Of a DNA stretch of 64,000 bases, positions 50,753 to 63,422 are shown piece after piece; within the stretch, counting starts at the first letter, position 1, and each line of letters begins with the position of its first letter. The notes beneath the pieces are model-generated. The model did not search any database, was not told where the DNA came from, and saw nothing but the letters and a program-made list of their open reading frames with translations. Origin of the DNA: Scatophagus argus (lineage: Eukaryota; Chordata; Actinopteri; Scatophagidae). Location: positions 17,042,330-17,106,329 of the forward strand of contig NC_058497.1 in the NCBI RefSeq assembly GCF_020382885.2. Reading direction: 5' to 3'. The position numbers and the translations under genes were made by a program.

Positions 50753-52019
50753 TCCCACACTACACACACCTCAGGGCCTTTTTCAAAGTCTCTTGTTTCA
50801 TTACCAGCATCACCAGCTTTTACAGATGTGAACATTAGCACAGTGCACGGAAAATAATGGCCTTCCTGTTCTGTGTCTTGACTTGATGACATCATAGTCC
50901 TGCTGCGAGGGAACCTGGGAGCTGTGAAACAGGTTATATTATGTAAAACACATTGTAATGGTTTAGCAAGGTTAGTAGAGACAATGAGCGTCTTGTAAGC
51001 CTGCGTAGTGATTGTAAAACACTGTACATAGCTCCGAACAGCGAGGGGGGGGGGGAACACCCTTTATATCCCGCATTTCCAAGTGCTATAAGAACACAGC
51101 AGCTCTCTTGTCACTCCCTTTCTGTGAGACCTGAATAGGCAGCTCTGTCATCTGACAGTCAAGTGTGGGCTGTTGAAGGAAAGCTTCCTTTTGCAACACT
51201 GACATCAGCTGTTATGTAGTTTCTTTCAGCTTCAGCTCAGCTCCCTTCCTCCCCCTTTTTTTTCCCCTTCTTTTTTGTCTCCCCCTTTTTTACCTTCCTC
51301 TGTCCACCCTATTCCTCATCGTCGTAATTCTCTTGACTTGTCTCCGTTTTGCTCTCTCAGTTCTCACTGAAATGTCAGACACAACGAAGCACAGCTAAGG
51401 AGTTTTTTTTTTTTGTCAGTTACAGCATTTGGACCAGTGGCCTGTCATATCCACAGCCTCTTAATTGGTGTCACACAAAGTCAGGGGGACTGGGAAATCT
51501 CACAGCACCATGGAGGACATTGCAGAAATCTGTCTCTACACTCGAGAGCTTGCAATAAACGTGTGGCAGACAACAATGCCCTGAACAGTGACATAATTTG
51601 GATGTTTTTTACTATAAATTTGGTGAGATTTAGCACAAATGTAGGGCTAGATGAGTTGATAAAAAGGTCATCTAAATAAGCCCTTACAGCTCAAATTTTA
51701 AATATCTCTCTGGATCAGCTGTTGAATGATGAGTTTTCTCTGTCAGGTCTGTCAGGACACCAAAGAACAGGACTCATTTTGACAGCCTTTGCCAAAGTGG
51801 TCAACAGTGAATAACACACCCACAGGAATCTGTCTCAGTCTGCTTGGTTTTAAGAAAATTAAGAAAGGAAATAAGGAGAGATCATTTTTTGAGGCACTCA
51901 CAGGACTACAAACAGAGCCACTCCTATGTTTCCCCATCCACGATTCCCTATCTCTGCTTTCTCTCTTTTTCTTCATTTCCTCAGTTGCTCTGCCCTCTTC
52001 TCCCCTCAGTCCTCCCCAG

Positions 52020-52183
52020 GTGGCGATTATGAGTGGCATGATACTAATGTCTCGACTTCAGGCTCTGCTGCGCACAGACAAGGAAAAAGAAAAACGTCAG
52101 TGTGAGGATGAGGGGAGCCGCCTCTCCCTTCTTCCATCTGCCTTTTCCACTCCCGCTTCTTCTGTCATTGCCTCTCCCGGCAG
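52020..52183 (+). other. Candidate coding exon, unrecognised
   Basis: A long pyrimidine tract ends in CCCCAG, followed by GTGGCGATT and an ATG at 52029. The open frame begins MSGMILMSRLQALLRTDKEK (52 residues) and runs into CCCGGCAG followed by GTAGAT, a plausible donor. I do not recognise the protein and see no partner exon nearby. The surrounding sequence is generally pyrimidine-rich, so the acceptor could be chance. If real, it may be an alternative 5' exon of a downstream gene. Confidence 0.22.
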
Positions 52184-52504
52184 GTAGATGGGGTGGAGGT
52201 CTCGCCCTGTGACATCACGACTCTTGGCTTGCATCACGTTGGCTCAGGTTTCAGTACCATGGATTAGATTAGGCTCATATTGACTGGCTGGCTCAATGTC
52301 CTTGAGCTTTGTTACTCCACGATGGGGAGCTTCTATAGGTATGTGGCCAAGAAGAGGTGGATCTAAATTGGATTTTTGCTCAGATGGAGATAAATCTAAA
52401 ATGAATCTGCACAGATTCCCAACTTTATCTCACTTTGTAATTCAAAGTGCTACCTTGTCTTTTCATAACAGTCCCACCAGCTTAAATTCTGGTGTATCCA
52501 CATT

Positions 52505-52800
52505 TTTAATCCACCGTATCGTCCAGACTGAAATATCTTAACAACTACTGGATGGATTGTAACTATTTAATGAAGATACAGATACAGATATTACAGATAT
52601 TCAGATATTTGGAGGATGAATCCTACTGATTTTTGGTGATGCCAAGACTTGTCCTCTACCACCACCAGAGGGTTTATATATTTGGATCCAGTGAAATATC
52701 TCTACAACTATTGAATGGATTGATATGAAATTTGGTTCAGATATTCATGGCCCTCTTAGGATGAACGGTAATAAGTTTGATGAATCCTTAACTTTTTTAT
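52505..52800. repeat. Teleost interspersed repeat, two partial units
   Basis: Two similar blocks: GAAATATCTTAACAACTACTGGATGGATTG and, about 165 bp on, the matching TGAAATATCTCTACAACTATTGAATGGATTG followed by ATATGAAATTTGGTTCAGAT and TCATGGCCCTCTTAGGATGA. 'AAATATCTCAACAACTATTGGATGGATTG' is a familiar box of a common fish repeat. The element type is not known to me. Confidence 0.55.
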
Positions 52801-54618
52801 CAGGTCAAAATAAGAAAAATAAGGGTGATATACAGTGTAAGAATTTTCTAATCAGTCACTGTCAACCCAGCAACTTGGTTGCCAATACATTTGATTGATT
52901 GCCGTCTGTTTTTTCTCTGGAGCCCCCCCCCCCACTTGTCTCTAAGAAAACCTAAGCCTCAGCTACTAGTCCCACTCACTTTGACCTTACCATACCAATA
53001 GTCTTCTGGGGTTTTTCTACTTGCTGTTGTTTCATTGTGCTTTTTGCCCCTAATGATACATTCTGGCCATGCTGTCCCGTCTTTGCTGAAACCAAAGATA
53101 TTAAGATAACTTTGATACTAATGAGTTTATTTTATATTATTCAGATATATTATTTCATTCATAAAATACTGATGGTCTGACTGCAGAAAAATGGGGATGG
53201 GTGAGGTAAGCAACAAAACTGACTAAGAGCACAGGTCATAGATGCTGAGGTGTGGCTAAGTAGCCTACTATTTCATTTGTCAATTACTCTTGTGGTCTTT
53301 GGCGTCCCTTTAAGGGGGATATGGACCCCAGGTTGGGAACCTCTGGTATAGTCAGTGTTGCCTCCACAAGCATACAGTAGTCCACATTTACCTTTAGATT
53401 TCAGAGTCACTATTATTTCCCGATGACACGCAAACTAAGAAATTATTGTTCTATTAATGTGTATGATGATGATGTGGTATTGTATCAGAGTGTGTCTGGA
53501 TCTGAATTATTAATATCACTCCCTCTGTAATGCATTCGTTCTTTCACTTTGCCATTAAAGAGGGACACACACGCAGACTGTAAACACACCTGGCTTGGAT
53601 AGATGGGTACACAAAATGTGCTCAGTAACCATAGTTATGCATGAAACAGATGTGCTGATGGGAGGATGAATCCATTCTGCAGTGGGAATGGAAATGATGG
53701 AAACGGTGCAGTAGGGCAGAAAGGGCTTCGATACAATTCTAAAGAAAACCTCCCCAGATTTCATTAACCTGAGCCTGCATTCTTATGGAGAGTATAAAAC
53801 TCCCCTCAGTGGACTACACTTCTGAGATTTCTCTTTATGGATGCCTTTCTTTTATTCCCATTCCCCTGTTTTCTTTCTTTTCTTCGTCTTTCCCATCGCT
53901 CTTTGGCAGAACTCCAGCACCTAAGCTTTTTCATTGGCCTGCTGACTCTACAAATAGCTTAACAGCATTCCCGAGCAAGAATCATGCCTCCTCCCCACCT
54001 CTGTGTACACACTACACCTTGCCCCTCAAAACTCTCTGATCCCCTTCACAAAGACCTCCCAGGAACATCCTTGCCCTTGTGTTCCTTCACTCCTGTTCTG
54101 TATTTGACCACAACGCCGCAGACTGCAGCCTTGCCTCCTGCCCTGGTCATATTTCTTTATCTGTTCTGTGTAAACACTGCACACACATACAAGTGAGCAC
54201 ATGGTCCGCTACGTTCTGTGTTTATATGAGCAGGGGATGGAGGCATGCTGGTGGTTTAAGGACTGTAAACACGTCTTAAACGGATGTCTGCCTGTGATGT
54301 CAGCCCATGTGCAGCTTGAGCCAAGTTCAACATTCTACACATGCAAGCGGCAAAGAGGGTCACTGTGTACAGGAAAACATATGACCAAAAAAAGGCAATC
54401 CAGCAGTGGCTGTGGCATCAGTAGTCTGGAGCAAACATCATTACGCTAAGAACTGTGACTAGCAGAGCAAAGAATTGAGTTAGCTCAGACAGTCAACTTT
54501 CATCTAGACTCATTAGTTTACAGCTCATTCTTAGGCCTGACACACAACTGCTTCTGTTTTTTTTGTCCTTTCCCCTTCATTCCTTTGTCACTTTTTCCTT
54601 TCTTCCTTCCTATTCTCT

Positions 54619-54619
54619 T

Positions 54620-54662
<43 letters not shown>
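54619..54662 (+). repeat. Compound (CT)n(CA)n microsatellite
   Basis: A CT run at about 54619-54632 is followed directly by about 15 CA units. Confidence 0.95.
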
Positions 54663-54665
<3 letters not shown>

Positions 54666-57600
54666 CAATGAAAAAAAAAACACACACACACAAAAAATAA
54701 GCAATACTGACTGTGCATAACAGAATGATTACTTTTAAGCTGATGCGGTGGCAGACTGCAGCCTGTTTTCAAGTCAATGACTCGCTGTGAGCGATGGGTA
54801 ACTGCCAAGAGATGTAGATGGAGTCAAGAAGTGTTGTGGTTGGTAGTTCTGGCTAACAGGGGCTGGGAGGAAGGAAGACAAGTCCTCTGCTGGTTGGCTC
54901 GCATTGCTCTGCCTTAGAAGGCTGTGTTTGGGAAAAAGGTTTGCTTGAACTGTGAGACTAATGGAGCGTTCAAAGCTGCACATACATGTTCTTGTCCCGA
55001 CCTTCCCTGTCTGTCCATCTGTTTTCTTTCTCTTTAGTTTAGTAATATACAACATGCGTGCATGCATAAACAAACACATTTGCATACAAATGTTGCTCTG
55101 CGTGTAAATAATTCAGAAACAGTTCAGCAGATTCCAGGATGCTGTTGTGAATATTATGTTGACATTGTTTCATGTTGTTTACTCATCGGAAACACATAAA
55201 CATGTTTTGCATGTTTGTGAATATGTTTTCATAATTTTTCATAATCACTCCACCGTGAATACATATGCACAGGCGAATGACTGGCAGAAAAAATGGCTAT
55301 ATGGACATCACGGTTGATTCTGTTACTTTATTTACACATAAGAAAACAGGAAATAGTGTCAGTGAGGAAAAGAAGATAGTTTTAGCGAGTATTGCCAATT
55401 TGTTTTTCCGCAATTGTTTTTTGTTAGATGAACACCCAGTCAGCTTTCAGTAGTAGCTACAGCACGCTCATCTTTTAAGTTATAAATAAGTAAAACATAT
55501 CAAAATAATATAAATAAATAAAACAGAAATAAATAGCTGAGTGTTACATTTCTAATACTAACATTTCACACTAAATGAGCCATTATGCAGCATTAATTAG
55601 CTAAAGTATGTAGTAATGCTGTAGGCCTATCAAAAAGAAATCAATGCAATGATCACTTTATTCCCACCAGCACATCTGACATGCGCTGGTGCTGACTGTG
55701 TATGTAGTATTAATCCCACTGAGCTTTCACTCAACTTTTCCTTACTAGTTTTTGTAATCTTTCATTTTCTCTGCAAATCTCTTCCTGTTTCACACCTGCA
55801 CAGCTACCTGATAAAACATATAAAAAAACGAAAAAAAAAAAATGTTTGGCGGTTAACCTCATTTTCTGGATAAACCTCTTCATCCTGATTTTTTTCTGTC
55901 TTTTCTAACTCCAGACCAGAAACCCACCAAAAAACACACTGCTGTCACTGTGTCTTCGTGCCTCTGTGATAATATTGATGACATGCTGCATGCCTTTCTG
56001 CTTTTTATTTAGTCTTTGTTTCAGTTTGTTTTAATCAATAATGAACCGAGTGCTATGCACGGAATTTCCTAAGGCAGCATGGGTAGTGTAGTCCCCCCCC
56101 GCAGAGTGTCTGTCTCAGCTGGGCTCTGTGCTCCCTGTCAGGGTACTAAGGGGATTGGATATGCTCTGCTAATGCTATTAGTGCTGCAACTGGGGATTAC
56201 TGTCTCAAAAGGAAAGGGGAAAAGGGCGTGAAAAGTGAAAAATCATTGCGTTGGGAGTATGTGCGTGACAGAGATTTGCATTTGCGTGTATGTGTTTGAG
56301 TGAAAAAAGAAAAAGATTAAAAATGGGATATTCATTCAGGCTATTGCGCACCAACAAAAATACTAAGTCCCTGGCTCTAATGCAAAGTGTTGTGTGAGCT
56401 GTTTTTTAATTCCATTTGGCTGTTACAGTCCTCCTGGGATTCGAGTTAATTAGTCTATTAAGCTGGCCGGCACCTCGTAGAAAAAGACTTATTTTTAGCT
56501 AAAGGAGAGATAGATGCCGTGATTATTATTTTTTCGAGAAGGCCAAAGTTGAAATTGGATACAAAAGCAGAGTGCTGATTTGCTCAGACTGTCCCATGTC
56601 AGAAAATACTGTTAAACTATTGTGTGACGTGTTGACAAAGGAAAATTGAGCGAAAACAGTACAGTTACAGTAAAGTCTGATTTTAAATACCAAGTGCTGC
56701 TGAGAACGTTACTTTTGGAACACATACAACATGCTCCATTTTTTTACCAGCTTAGTCTTTCTCTGGCCAGTGTAAGTAATATCACTGAGCTCAGAGGAGC
56801 TGTTTTGGGTATTGGGTGGCAGGAATGCTGTACACCGCATTGCTTGAGATCAATGCGAAAGGAAAATGAGAATCGTCCCCTCTTGAAATAAGGTACACTA
56901 TCTAACAAACAGAATATCCAAGACCTGACAGCTGGATGAAGTTTCAGAAAGTTGCCATCTTGCTGTCTGACAGAAACAGTATAGCAGTGTCTTTCTCGGA
57001 AGGCTGGGATGAAGGTAGCTTTGTATATATCACCCCTGTAAAAGAACACATGAGAGACAAGCAGAGGTTTACAGTCTATGCGGTGCACAGAGTGGACATG
57101 ATCTCCTCTACCGCCGGGATTTCCCCACAGCTTGCCTTCTGGGTTGATCTGCTCTGTGATTTGTACGTCTATAACCGACTGCTGAAGACAAGTCTGTGCC
57201 TTCAGGGAAAGACATTCTGACTTTGAATTAAGAAATAAGAAATGTAGAAATGTTCTAAATCATTAAATACCATGCACCTCATGTGGCCAAAAAAAACCCC
57301 CAACTCGCTTCATGAATATGTACGGTGTGTGTTGAGGACTCCCATTCACCACAGGCAGTATTATTTCACGAAGCATTTGTGTGTCCAATCAAACAGAAAA
57401 TCTCAATTTTATATTGCCTGGGGGCTGCTCCAGGTGATTTTCTGAGTTTTTCCCCACTGCAATAGGAGTTGTAGTTTGATATTCTCAGTCACATTTCTGA
57501 AGAAGTACAAACTGTAGGCACTAGGAATCTGTTTCAATATGTTACTGTTGCCTGCACTTCAGATTCAGCCATATTAGCTCAGAAAGTCAGTGATTCAGTT

Positions 57601-60600
57601 GTGCGGCATAATGTTTCTTTAATAGTTTCATTTATGCATCTCTAATCAACTAATAATCTCCATATTAACATAATGCAGTTTAGTTTTGGTCATGCAATAA
57701 GAAGCTACCATAATTGCAAAATAGTTTCAAAAAATAATTGCATCTCTTACACCAAAGGATTTCAGTTCTGACTGTCTAACCTAATGAAACCAATAGTTAT
57801 TCAACAGTAAAACCGATGTTGCGGTTGTTTTCCACTGTTATCCTTCTGCCTCCTCTGTTCTCTTCCTCCAACACTCTCTCCAAAAATCATTATCTCCTTG
57901 TGTTTTTTTTCCCCTTTTTCTCACACATTTACACGTCTTACTGCTAGCTGTGATGAGCATAGAGATTGTCCTTATGAATATTTACCAACGGTAAGTTACC
58001 AAGGGCAATCTGCTGAGATTTGATCACTCCCACCCTGCTCCATGTGTATGCATGCATACGTCTATGGGCTTCAAACTGTGCTTGTGCATGTGTCCATTCT
58101 TTTTCAGTATCCTGACTCTTCTCTAGGCAAGGTCATGCGTTTGAATCAAGCCCAAGAGCAACCCATGTTATTAGAAATGTCAACATCTCTCCCACGCACA
58201 GAGCCTGTACTAGATTCATATGCAAAGTGTTTCAACATCCAACACTCAAAACACACTTTTCTTGTGTTTTTAAAAGAAAAACTGAGTTCTTTCTATGCAC
58301 AGTAGCCTGTTTCTCTGCATTGTTAGGTAACTGACTATACCTGAAAAACTCAAACAGCCGGTGCTCACTCTGTGCATTGCACTGTGTTGTAGCTGTCGGC
58401 AAAGAGTATATGTTGCATTCTGCACCACAGTAAAACACTGCGAAAAAATACAAGGTTGCAGCTATACTGCACCATTCTCTTTTGACTGACATTAACAAGG
58501 GATTTTTTTCTTTTCAACAATTCCATTATTGTCCCAACAATGGGAATGGGATTCTGATTGTATTGTTAACCTGTTATTTTACTTGCAGTCTGTTACTGTT
58601 GTTTGTTTGTCCCTCAGTCAGACTGACCTCCAGGTTGAAAGCCCACCATTTTGGAGTACACCTGGAAACACTGTGCAGACACTTACTTTTGTTTCATTTC
58701 TGAAAGAAGAAAAACACTCTAAGCATTTGTATTGTAGCACTGAAGATTGTTAGTCAATATCCAACATTCATTCATCTGGTTTCCAAGGACTTCATGCACC
58801 AGCTAGAAGAATGTAACATAATTGTCAGTTTTTAAGGCTTTTTTGTTTTGTATGATATTTTTGTTTGATATTTTTGTTATTTTCTTGTTTACAGTTTGAT
58901 TAACAACTTACGAGCATGAAGTTGAAGCTGAGAAGTGACATCGATTTGACCGGATTTGCTTTCTGCCTCTTTTGCTCTCTACACAGACTGTTTACCTGCA
59001 TGCAACCCCTGGACAATATAAGAAGTGGATGAAGCTTTCTGGTCTGAAAAAGCAAAGCCAATGACGCTGGTAGGAAGTCTGAAAAATATGGTTGCATTTA
59101 GAATAAAATTGACTGTAAAGCAGGGTTTGTTTTAGGGCATGACTACCCTGTTCTCTTATTCTCAGGTAGATGGTGGCGGCCACAGCGCCAGACTCAAGGC
59201 TTCAGTACTGTAGTCCACCATGATGGAAGACATCATGGTGACTCCGTCCACTTTTTATTGATGCAACTAAAACCATGTTCAAATGTAATTGGTCAGAACT
59301 GCTCTGCCTACTAAGAGACTACAAATGGACTCTTGAAGGTATGTACAGATATTTCTTAATATAGATTCATTACTTGTTGAGCAGTATGTTCTGCCTCTTG
59401 CCAAACTCTTGAGAGTTGTTTCTTGCTGATCACATGACTTACAGAATATGCATTTTTCATTTCATTCATGTTGTGGAAATCTCTCCGGCTCAGACACCAA
59501 ACATTTTTAATTTAAAGATGACAACAGATTACAAGATCCTGTTTGTTCAGGTCTGTCTTTAAAAGGTTATGGCAGTCTTTTGCTTGCTGCAGATAGCAAG
59601 ACAGAATTACATATTTTTTAAAATATTTTTCAATTCACCATGAGCAAAGAGGTGATGTAACGTCGTTCAGGGGAAAGCATGGCGCATTACTGGTGTTATT
59701 CTACAAAGGCCTGCTGCGATGATGCTAAGGGGACTGTCGATAATCTACATGTGAAGGAATATTAAAAAGAATCCAACACTGTCATGCTTGCCCATTCTGT
59801 TTGGTGTGAGTCTCTCTGTCAGTGGGAACAGACTGCTTATAACAGAGACAGACATGGACACCCCTCACCCATCCTCTCGCTGTCTCTCTGATAGAGATGA
59901 GGAGAAGATGTGTTTAAAAATAAATGGGTAAATATTATTTTGCTGTCAGATGCATCATTTGAAAAGCCTGTTCAAACTTCCCCCAGCAACTCTCAACTAA
60001 AGCCTTCGGTACTGTAGTTCTTCTGTTTACAGATTAAATGTCGGATCCCAGGTTTGGGATGCGTTGCTGTTTAAATGCTCATTGTAAAATATTTGTAATG
60101 TGCTCCTGTGCTCCAAATAACAAATGGAGCTTTTGGAAATATTTGTCCACAAGCCAAACAAGAAATATGCATTGCCTCAACTGAACTCTGACTTTTTAGA
60201 ATAGGTATCTGCATGTGTCTACTCTATCTACTGCAACAGGACGTCCCCTCTGTTTTGACTTTCCATTAACATTTTCTAATTGTATCTGTTATTGCAGAGG
60301 ATGGCTCAGATATGCCAACTGCTACTTGCTCCTACAGTCCACATCCTCTAATAGTTGAAAAAGGATCCAAAACAAAGAAAATAAAGACTGTAAACACATT
60401 TTCTAAAGAAGTGTTCAGTTTAAGCTATAAAACTTTTGTGTGGGCCTCCTTCATGGTTGTTAATGTAGTAGGTTTGTTATTGTTTTTTTCTGTGATAAGC
60501 ATGCGGTAGTTTAGATGGAGTGTTAAAATTTGTTGACCTTTGACCTCAAGCTGCTCTGACCCTTGAAAGTGCAGGCAGATGCTGAAGGCTACTAGCTGTG

Positions 60601-60712
60601 CTGTGAATGAAGAAGCAGGATAAAGTATTAAAGAGCAGTTCTGGAATTACATATATGGTCATATTGAGACCAAACAAACAAAATAAGTTTAATGGTGGGT
60701 AATGCACGCTGC

Positions 60713-60797
60713 ATACTTACCTGGCAGGGGAGATACCATGATCAAGAAGGTGGTTCACCCAGGGCGAGGCTCAGCCATTGCACTCCGGTTGTGCTGA
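60713..60797 (+). pseudogene. U1 snRNA 5' segment (truncated, non-functional)
   Basis: Contains the 5' splice-site recognition sequence ACTTACCTG and the stem-loop I region, and ends in CACTCCGGTTGTGCTGA inside stem-loop II. From the human U1 I remember, there are about seven substitutions in 85 nt, several of which may be normal for fish U1. Stem-loops III and IV and the Sm site are absent, so no working U1 particle could form. Confidence 0.85.
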
Positions 60798-60937
60798 GGT
60801 ACCCTTGAGCAAGGTACCTAACCCCCACTGCTCCCCGGGCGCTGCATGCGGTCGCCCACTGCCCCGGGTTTGCTGTGTGTGTGTGCAGAGAACAAATTTC
60901 GTTGGAGTGAGTTCCCTCCAATGACAAAATATGTCAC
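60713..60937 (+). mobile_element. U1 snRNA/SINE chimeric retrocopy
   Basis: Positions 60713-60797 match nucleotides 1-85 of U1 snRNA, starting exactly at the mature 5' end (ATACTTACCTGGCAGGGGAG). At GCTGA the sequence switches to the SINE core (GGTACCCTTGAGCAAGGTAC, CCCCGGGCGCTG) and continues through CGCCCACTGCCCCGGG, a TG run, ACAAATTTCGTTGGAGTGAG and the 3' end AAAATATGTCAC. The same core and 3' end are found in the ordinary tRNA-headed SINE at 28141-28285, so the tail is that family with a different head. No clear target-site duplication is seen. Probably made by template switching during LINE-driven reverse transcription; alternatively it is a member of a U1-headed SINE family. Confidence 0.82.
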
Positions 60938-62676
60938 TTTAAAACTTCTAAAATCTAGAAGACTAAAGACTAAAATCTTAATGCCTTTGTACTGATAGCC
61001 TGGTTCATATGGTAGCATAGTGGTTATTTGAAAATCACACCTGATAGTCAGAAATTGTGATATGCTAAAAGATTTACAAAAAGCTAAGAACAAATGCCAA
61101 GAATTTGCACCGTGAGTTAGTTAGCTAGTTGCAAGTTAGTTCTTTAGTTTTTCTGCTATAGTGTGAATATGGCTTAAGGTTTTTATTCTTGTAAAATACA
61201 GTATGTAGAACTACTACTTATATACATTGTCAGATACAGGCAGAATTCCTACAGTAAAGGCGTTATATAAAAGAAATAAACTCAAGTGATCTAAACTCTG
61301 AGGGTACTAACACAAGCAGTTCAACAGCCATCATCATGCATACACCTAATCAATGGTCATTGCGCTTAAGGGGAGCTGCAGTGTTGTTAATGAATAGGTT
61401 CAATGAGCAGTGAGCTCTGTGTGTGTGTGCGCGCGCGATTGGTTAGTCTTAATGTCTCAAATGAATAGATGTGGCACACGAAGCCTGTGGACACCTGCTG
61501 TTGCCATTAGTCCCAGAGAGCGGGCTAATCACCCCAGCTTTCAAATCTGAGCTGGTTATTCAGCGTCCCTCAAGTTCGAGGACTCTTCATTACACGGAGC
61601 ACAAGTGTTCAGTAATAATGCCGCCTTATCCAGATTCGTGCTTCTTGGAGAGGCAATGATACGTTCTACGGAGACCTATAGAATAAAGTAGAGCAGCGAG
61701 TACGAATTGGCAACCTTCAAGGGCAAACAGACACGTGTGTCTCGTGCATTCACACTTGCTACCATCTGTTGCCTCCCACCTTGTCTATACCTTGCTCTGC
61801 TCCCTTTCCCCTCCTTTGCCAAGCTCGCTGATTAAATTATCCTTGCAAGAATTTCAACAATCGATGCTCAGTGAATCCCACTTCCTACCTGTTCCCATGG
61901 CTACTGGAAAGACAGAACCCTGGGAGATGTAGTGAGTGTTTTTTTCTTAACTGGTCTGACTACTTTGGTTCTTTCCAGCTTCAGAGGCATGCTGGCATCA
62001 CTCATCTTGACGTAAATATCAACGTGTCATGTACACGGTTTAGCGAAAGGGAATGTTCTGTTAGGGTGGGGCTGGGAGCAGAATGGGGCGGTGCAAGCTT
62101 GAGGAACAGACGGGGAAAGATGACTGTTAGATGTTGAAAGATTGAGCGTCAGGGGTCACCAGTTGCACTGCAAGACTCAGCTGTGGGCTGGTGATTTACA
62201 GGACCTGAAGGACAGCCACCCACTCTGTCACCATGGGAGAGGCTGGAGATGAGGTGTCGTCTCCTTCGCTCTCCTTTACAGCGCTTATCCCTCTGCTGTC
62301 CATCCCTCTCTCTGTCTCTCTGCTCTTTTGCTGCCTCCCTCTCTTGACCAGCCACTGAGCTCCTATTCCTGTTTTTGTTAAATCAACCCACTAAATAACA
62401 GCTAAAACCAACCTCCAGGAAGGTGAATAATGACGAGAACTGAAATATTTACACCAGTGGGAATGACCATTCTTTTATGCGTGTATATCTGCTCGCATGC
62501 ACATGACCCATTCATTTCACTGGTTAGTCCGGCTGTACTTCCCTTGTTGGTAATGTGACTGAGATGTGTGTTATCAAAAGGCTGCAGGCCTCAGTGCACT
62601 GGCAGGAGCAATGGAGAAAAGGAAAGAAACCACGAACACGAACTATAGCCTGCTTCCAGGAATCACCACATCAACC

Positions 62677-62702
62677 CACACACACACACACACACACACA
62701 CA
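62677..62702 (+). repeat. (CA)n microsatellite
   Basis: About 13 CA units, followed by an impure CA-rich stretch to about 62774. Confidence 0.95.
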
Positions 62703-63142
62703 CTCTCAAACACCCACACAAACACACTCAGACACATGCGCAGACATGCATATGCATACACACACACACACAGACACTCTCTATCTGTGCGTGTCTCTAT
62801 TCCCTCTTACTACACACCACCCTCTCTTTATCTCAGAAGGCAGAAGCAACAGTTAGCAATCACATGACCACAAGAGTCTTTCCTCCTAGCTCAGTTCTTA
62901 GCTGGTTAGTCCAGGCTCAAAATGAACGTTAAACAAAGGAAGCAGAGGCAAGTAGAATGAGTGTAGTTTGTGAAACATTCTTTTCCCCCACACTCTATTT
63001 CATTATTTACAGAGAATACACTGACGGAGAGCCAGAAGAGCTACAGGACTGAGAATGAGAGGGAGTTGGGGGGCAGGAGATGATGTTGCCAGGGCAACCA
63101 GAGCCGCGGCGGTTGTCATCATGAGGCTTCTTCTGCATTTTA

Positions 63143-63170
63143 TGTGTGTGTGTGTGTGTGTGTGTGTGTG
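63143..63170 (+). repeat. (TG)n microsatellite
   Basis: About 14 TG units. Confidence 0.95.
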
Positions 63171-63256
63171 GACATAGCGCGTGTGAGTTCACCCTCCTCT
63201 CTCCAGACAGGAGGCGAGGACATCCCCCTCTAACACTGTGCCAGCAGAGAGAGGAA

Positions 63257-63282
63257 TAGAGAGAGAGAGAGAGAGAGAGAGA
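63257..63282 (+). repeat. (GA)n microsatellite
   Basis: About 13 GA units just upstream of the putative 5' exon. Confidence 0.95.
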
Positions 63283-63289
63283 CTCTGAA

Positions 63290-63422
63290 ACCCCATAATG
63301 CACTGCACGCTGCAGGGCTGAAGTCGTGCAGATTCATCAGTTCCTGTTCGGCGCGATTGTGTGTGAGCGCACACACACTCATACACCCAGACCGAGTGCA
63401 AGAGAAACCGACAACCAGGCAG
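63290..63422 (+). other. Putative non-coding 5' exon, possibly of mbnl1
   Basis: A less AT-rich, CpG-bearing stretch (TGTTCGGCGCGATTGTGTG) ends in ACAACCAGGCAG followed by a strong GTAAGA donor at 63423. No ATG-led frame of note precedes the donor, which fits an untranslated first exon on the plus strand. In mammals the gene after SUCNR1 in this orientation is MBNL1, which uses several upstream non-coding exons. The gene identity is synteny-based inference only; the exon start is unknown. Confidence 0.35.

Larger units (their letters stand above)
41131..63200. other. Long gene-free interval upstream of the putative mbnl1 exon
   Basis: About 22 kb with no gene I can defend. It contains microsatellites, a SINE (48.2 kb), a U1/SINE chimera (60.7 kb), further repeat fragments, two CTCF-like motifs and one weak exon candidate (52.0 kb), each listed separately. 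A pyrimidine-rich plus strand is noticeable from about 51.2 to 54.7 kb. MBNL1 in mammals has long, alternatively used upstream non-coding exons, so such exons may be hidden here. Confidence 0.6.

Noticed and set aside
50698-51060. A 120-codon minus-strand open frame
   Set aside because: Much of its coding comes from an AC microsatellite read as Cys-Val repeats; no family resemblance.
53281-53350. Possible transposon fragment with 'GACCCCAGGTTGGGAACC'
   Set aside because: The phrase recalls a motif found in several vertebrate repeats, but the match is too short and no borders are visible.
60713-60797. A functional U1 snRNA gene
   Set aside because: Only the first 85 nt are present; the Sm site and the 3' stem-loops are replaced by SINE sequence.
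62555-62932. Open frames of 96-125 codons around the CA microsatellite
   Set aside because: Composed largely of His-Thr repeats from (CA)n; typical microsatellite artefacts.
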